From the NCBI GenBank assembly GCA_025929005.1, contig JAICND010000004.1, forward strand, positions 1 to 15,843: DNA of 15,843 nt. The letters run 5' to 3'. Origin of the DNA: Acidimicrobiia bacterium (GTDB taxonomy: Bacteria > Actinomycetota > Acidimicrobiia > Spongiisociales > ZC4RG35). The notes under the pieces were generated by a model. That model did no database searches and was not told where the DNA came from. It saw only the letters and a program-made list of their open reading frames with translations. A program made the position numbers and the translations under genes. This document shows, piece by piece, positions 14,539 to 15,843 of the stretch. Positions within the stretch are counted from its first letter, which is position 1, and every line of letters starts with the position of its first letter.

Positions 14539-14581
14539 TGGCTGGACACGGTTCACGGTTTGCGAACCGCCTGACCAGCCA
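14539..14581. promoter_or_regulatory. Nested inverted repeat in globin/secreted-protein divergent region
   Basis: Outer arms TGGCTGG (14539-14545) and CCAGCCA (14575-14581) enclose inner arms CGGTTC (14549-14554) and GAACCG (14564-14569), with a 9-nt loop. Two nested perfect dyads in a 132-nt divergent region suggest an operator or structured leader. The binding protein is unknown. Confidence 0.45.
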
Positions 14582-14620
14582 GTGCCGTACTGTTTCTACT
14601 AGGCGAGTGGAAGGAGACTC

Positions 14621-14893
14621 ATGCGACGTTTCGTCGTGTTGACCTTGTCCGTGCTCCTGTTGTTGTGCATTGCCTTGCCGGCGATGGCCGCAACGCAGCC
14701 AACCGGGGTTGCAAATGCTCTGGGCCGTAACGGTGGCAACAGCGCCCCAGGCCCGCATTGCCACATAAACCTGGTGGCCAGCGAGCACGCAGGGGGGTTC
14801 GACCTGATCATGGTTGGAGCCATTCATCAGGCTCACACTCAGACCGGGCTACCCACCGGGGTGTTTCAGGCCGATCCCGACTGCGTGGCTTGA
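14621..14893 (+). CDS. Small secreted His/Cys-containing protein
   Basis: GGAAGGAG lies 4 nt before the ATG. The 90-residue product has a clear Sec signal peptide (MRRFVVLTLSVLLLLCIALP, cleavage after AMA at ~23). The mature ~67 residues contain GNSAPGPHCHINLVASEH and end in DPDCVA. Two mature cysteines (C47, C88) could form a disulfide, and the HCH cluster with H56, H69 and H72 could bind metal; both are inference. The APGPHCHINL stretch faintly recalls secreted proteins with APGxHYNLNI, but the match is too weak for a name. It diverges from the globin gene and is convergent with the serine hydrolase 20 nt away. Confidence 0.72.
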   Translation: MRRFVVLTLSVLLLLCIALPAMAATQPTGVANALGRNGGNSAPGPHCHINLVASEHAGGFDLIMVGAIHQAHTQTGLPTGVFQADPDCVA

Positions 14894-14912
14894 TCCCGGT
14901 TCCAACCAGTAG

Positions 14913-15722
14913 CTAACCCAACTCGGCGATGACCGCGTCGGCCAGAGCCGGCCACGCGGTCATCGCCCACTTGTCGAACTGACGCCCCGACAACCCGCAC
15001 ATGGCAAGACCATGGAGGGGGTCGACCCAGAGGAAGGAACCGGCGCCACCGAAATGGCCGAACGTCGCGGGGGAATTGGTGCGTCCGGTCCAATGAGGTT
15101 CCTTGCTGTCCCGTATTTCGAACCCCAACCCCCAGTCGAGGGGGTCGTAGCGACCGATTCCAGGAAGCGTTCCGCTCAATCCTGGAAAGGCCACCGTGGT
15201 GGCGCGAGCAAAGAGGTTGGGGTCGACCAGCTTCGGCGAGAGCAGCTCGTGGGCAAAGGCGATCAATCCCTCGAGGTCGCCCGAAAGACCCTCTGATGGC
15301 CGCCCGAGGAGATCGGCGGTGATTCTGAGTGGTTGCAGCACCTGGATCTGGAGGTAATCGGCGAACTGCTGGCCGCACCGTTCAGTGATGAGCTCGCCCA
15401 AAAGGTCGAACCCAGCGTTTGAGTAGATGCGACGAGTACCTGGCCTGGCGATGGCCGCCTGACCTTCGAAGGGCAAGCCGGAGGCGTGGGCGAGAAGATG
15501 GCGGATCGTGGCGGCCTCGGGACCAGCTGGATCCTCCAAGCTGAATTCCTCATCCTGTGCTGCCGTCAGCACGGCATACGCGGTGAATAGCTTCGTCACC
15601 GAAGCCCACGGTCCGCTGTAGGCGAGGTCGCCGCGCTGCCCTACCAGCCCGTTGGGCGCAACCACTGCCACCGCCGCGTTCGGCACCGGCCAGGCATCGA
15701 TTTGTCGTAGAGCTTCGAGCAA
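14913..15722 (-). CDS. Serine beta-lactamase-family hydrolase (class C/EstB-like fold)
   Basis: The 269-residue protein has the penicillin-recognising fold motifs: S41-V-T-K44 (SxxK nucleophile motif, WASVTKLFTAY), Y100-S-N102 (RRIYSNAGFDLLGEL) and a final FGHFGGAGSFLW in place of the KTG/HxG box. RHLLAHASGLPFEG is also typical. It could be an esterase, DD-peptidase or amidase; beta-lactamase activity is not implied. No signal peptide is seen, so it is probably cytoplasmic. TTG 15722 is the only sensible start, as a stop of the same frame (TGA 15728-15726) ends the preceding gene 3 nt upstream; the pair is likely co-transcribed. Length is normal for this actinobacterial subfamily. Confidence 0.88.
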   Translation of the reverse strand: MLEALRQIDAWPVPNAAVAVVAPNGLVGQRGDLAYSGPWASVTKLFTAYAVLTAAQDEEFSLEDPAGPEAATIRHLLAHASGLPFEGQAAIARPGTRRIYSNAGFDLLGELITERCGQQFADYLQIQVLQPLRITADLLGRPSEGLSGDLEGLIAFAHELLSPKLVDPNLFARATTVAFPGLSGTLPGIGRYDPLDWGLGFEIRDSKEPHWTGRTNSPATFGHFGGAGSFLWVDPLHGLAMCGLSGRQFDKWAMTAWPALADAVIAELG

Positions 15723-15725
15723 AGA

Positions 15726-15843
15726 TCAGGTCGACTGCCGGACCCGCGCCGCAGATCCGAGATGCCGTTCGAGCACCGACCACGTCGCCGGCTCGCCGAG
15801 GCATTTTTTCATGCCGATGAGCGTGCGGACGAAAGCCGGCACC
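15726..15843 (-). CDS. C-terminal end of an unidentified gene, cut by window edge
   Basis: On the minus strand one frame runs from the window edge and reads AFVRTLIGMKKCLGEPATW, then SVLERHLGSAARVRQST and stops at 15728-15726. The amphipathic sequence is protein-like and the stop lies 3 nt before the serine hydrolase start, the spacing of an operon. About 39 residues are visible, too few to name the family. Confidence 0.5.
   Translation of the reverse strand, partial: VPAFVRTLIGMKKCLGEPATWSVLERHLGSAARVRQST

Noticed and set aside
14489..14836. Long upstream extension of the globin frame
   Set aside because: It lacks globin similarity, overlaps the secreted-protein gene on the other strand, and a strong ribosome binding site precedes ATG 14488.

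Overview
The window is GC-rich DNA with ATG, GTG and TTG starts, purine-rich ribosome binding sites, short intergenic hairpins and an actinobacterial-type LexA operator (TCGAAC-N4-GTTCGA). Together with a DUF222/HNH (13E12-type) gene, a CoxM-CoxS-CoxL-like molybdenum hydroxylase operon, two STAS proteins and an actinobacterial serine hydrolase, this suggests a high-GC actinobacterium, perhaps an uncultured one. The taxon is inferred from content only.

Layout. Positions 1-254 (minus) hold the start of a DUF2269-like membrane protein with a one-base frameshift, cut by the window edge. Positions 255-1487 are mostly non-coding, apart from a possible small membrane protein (573-806, minus) and a clear plus-strand terminator hairpin (523-538) preceded by other stem-loops. 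A secreted GH3 glycosidase (1488-3302) follows, then a truncated STAS gene (3537-3752), an NTF2-fold lipoprotein (3850-4491), an alpha/beta hydrolase (4844-5617) and a cupin (6028-6462). Wide gaps separate these genes. On the minus strand a DUF222/HNH endonuclease gene (6947-8201) is broken by two frameshifts. Its start codon lies inside a perfect LexA box next to a TATGAT -10 element. Then come a conserved hypothetical protein (8368-8763), a convergent minimal zincin (8764-9114, minus), tRNA-Val(CAC) (9164-9235) and a SnoaL-like protein (9337-9768).

The one clear multi-gene operon is 10024-13396: FAD, 2Fe-2S and molybdopterin subunits of a xanthine/CO dehydrogenase-family enzyme, with overlapping genes and a large subunit that is short and has an unusual active-site loop. 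A STAS protein (13410-13793, minus) converges on it. A truncated hemoglobin (14051-14488, minus) and a small secreted His/Cys protein (14621-14893, plus) diverge from a control region with a nested inverted repeat. The window ends with a beta-lactamase-family serine hydrolase (14913-15722, minus), 3 nt downstream of the end of an unidentified gene (15726-15843, minus).

The window is largely a set of single genes rather than one pathway. No complete new defence or mobile system is visible. The strongest leads are the LexA-controlled, apparently leaderless DUF222/HNH gene, the altered catalytic residues in the GH3, cupin and CoxL-like proteins, the structured globin/secreted-protein intergenic region, and the repeated single-base losses in several genes, which could be gene decay or sequence error.
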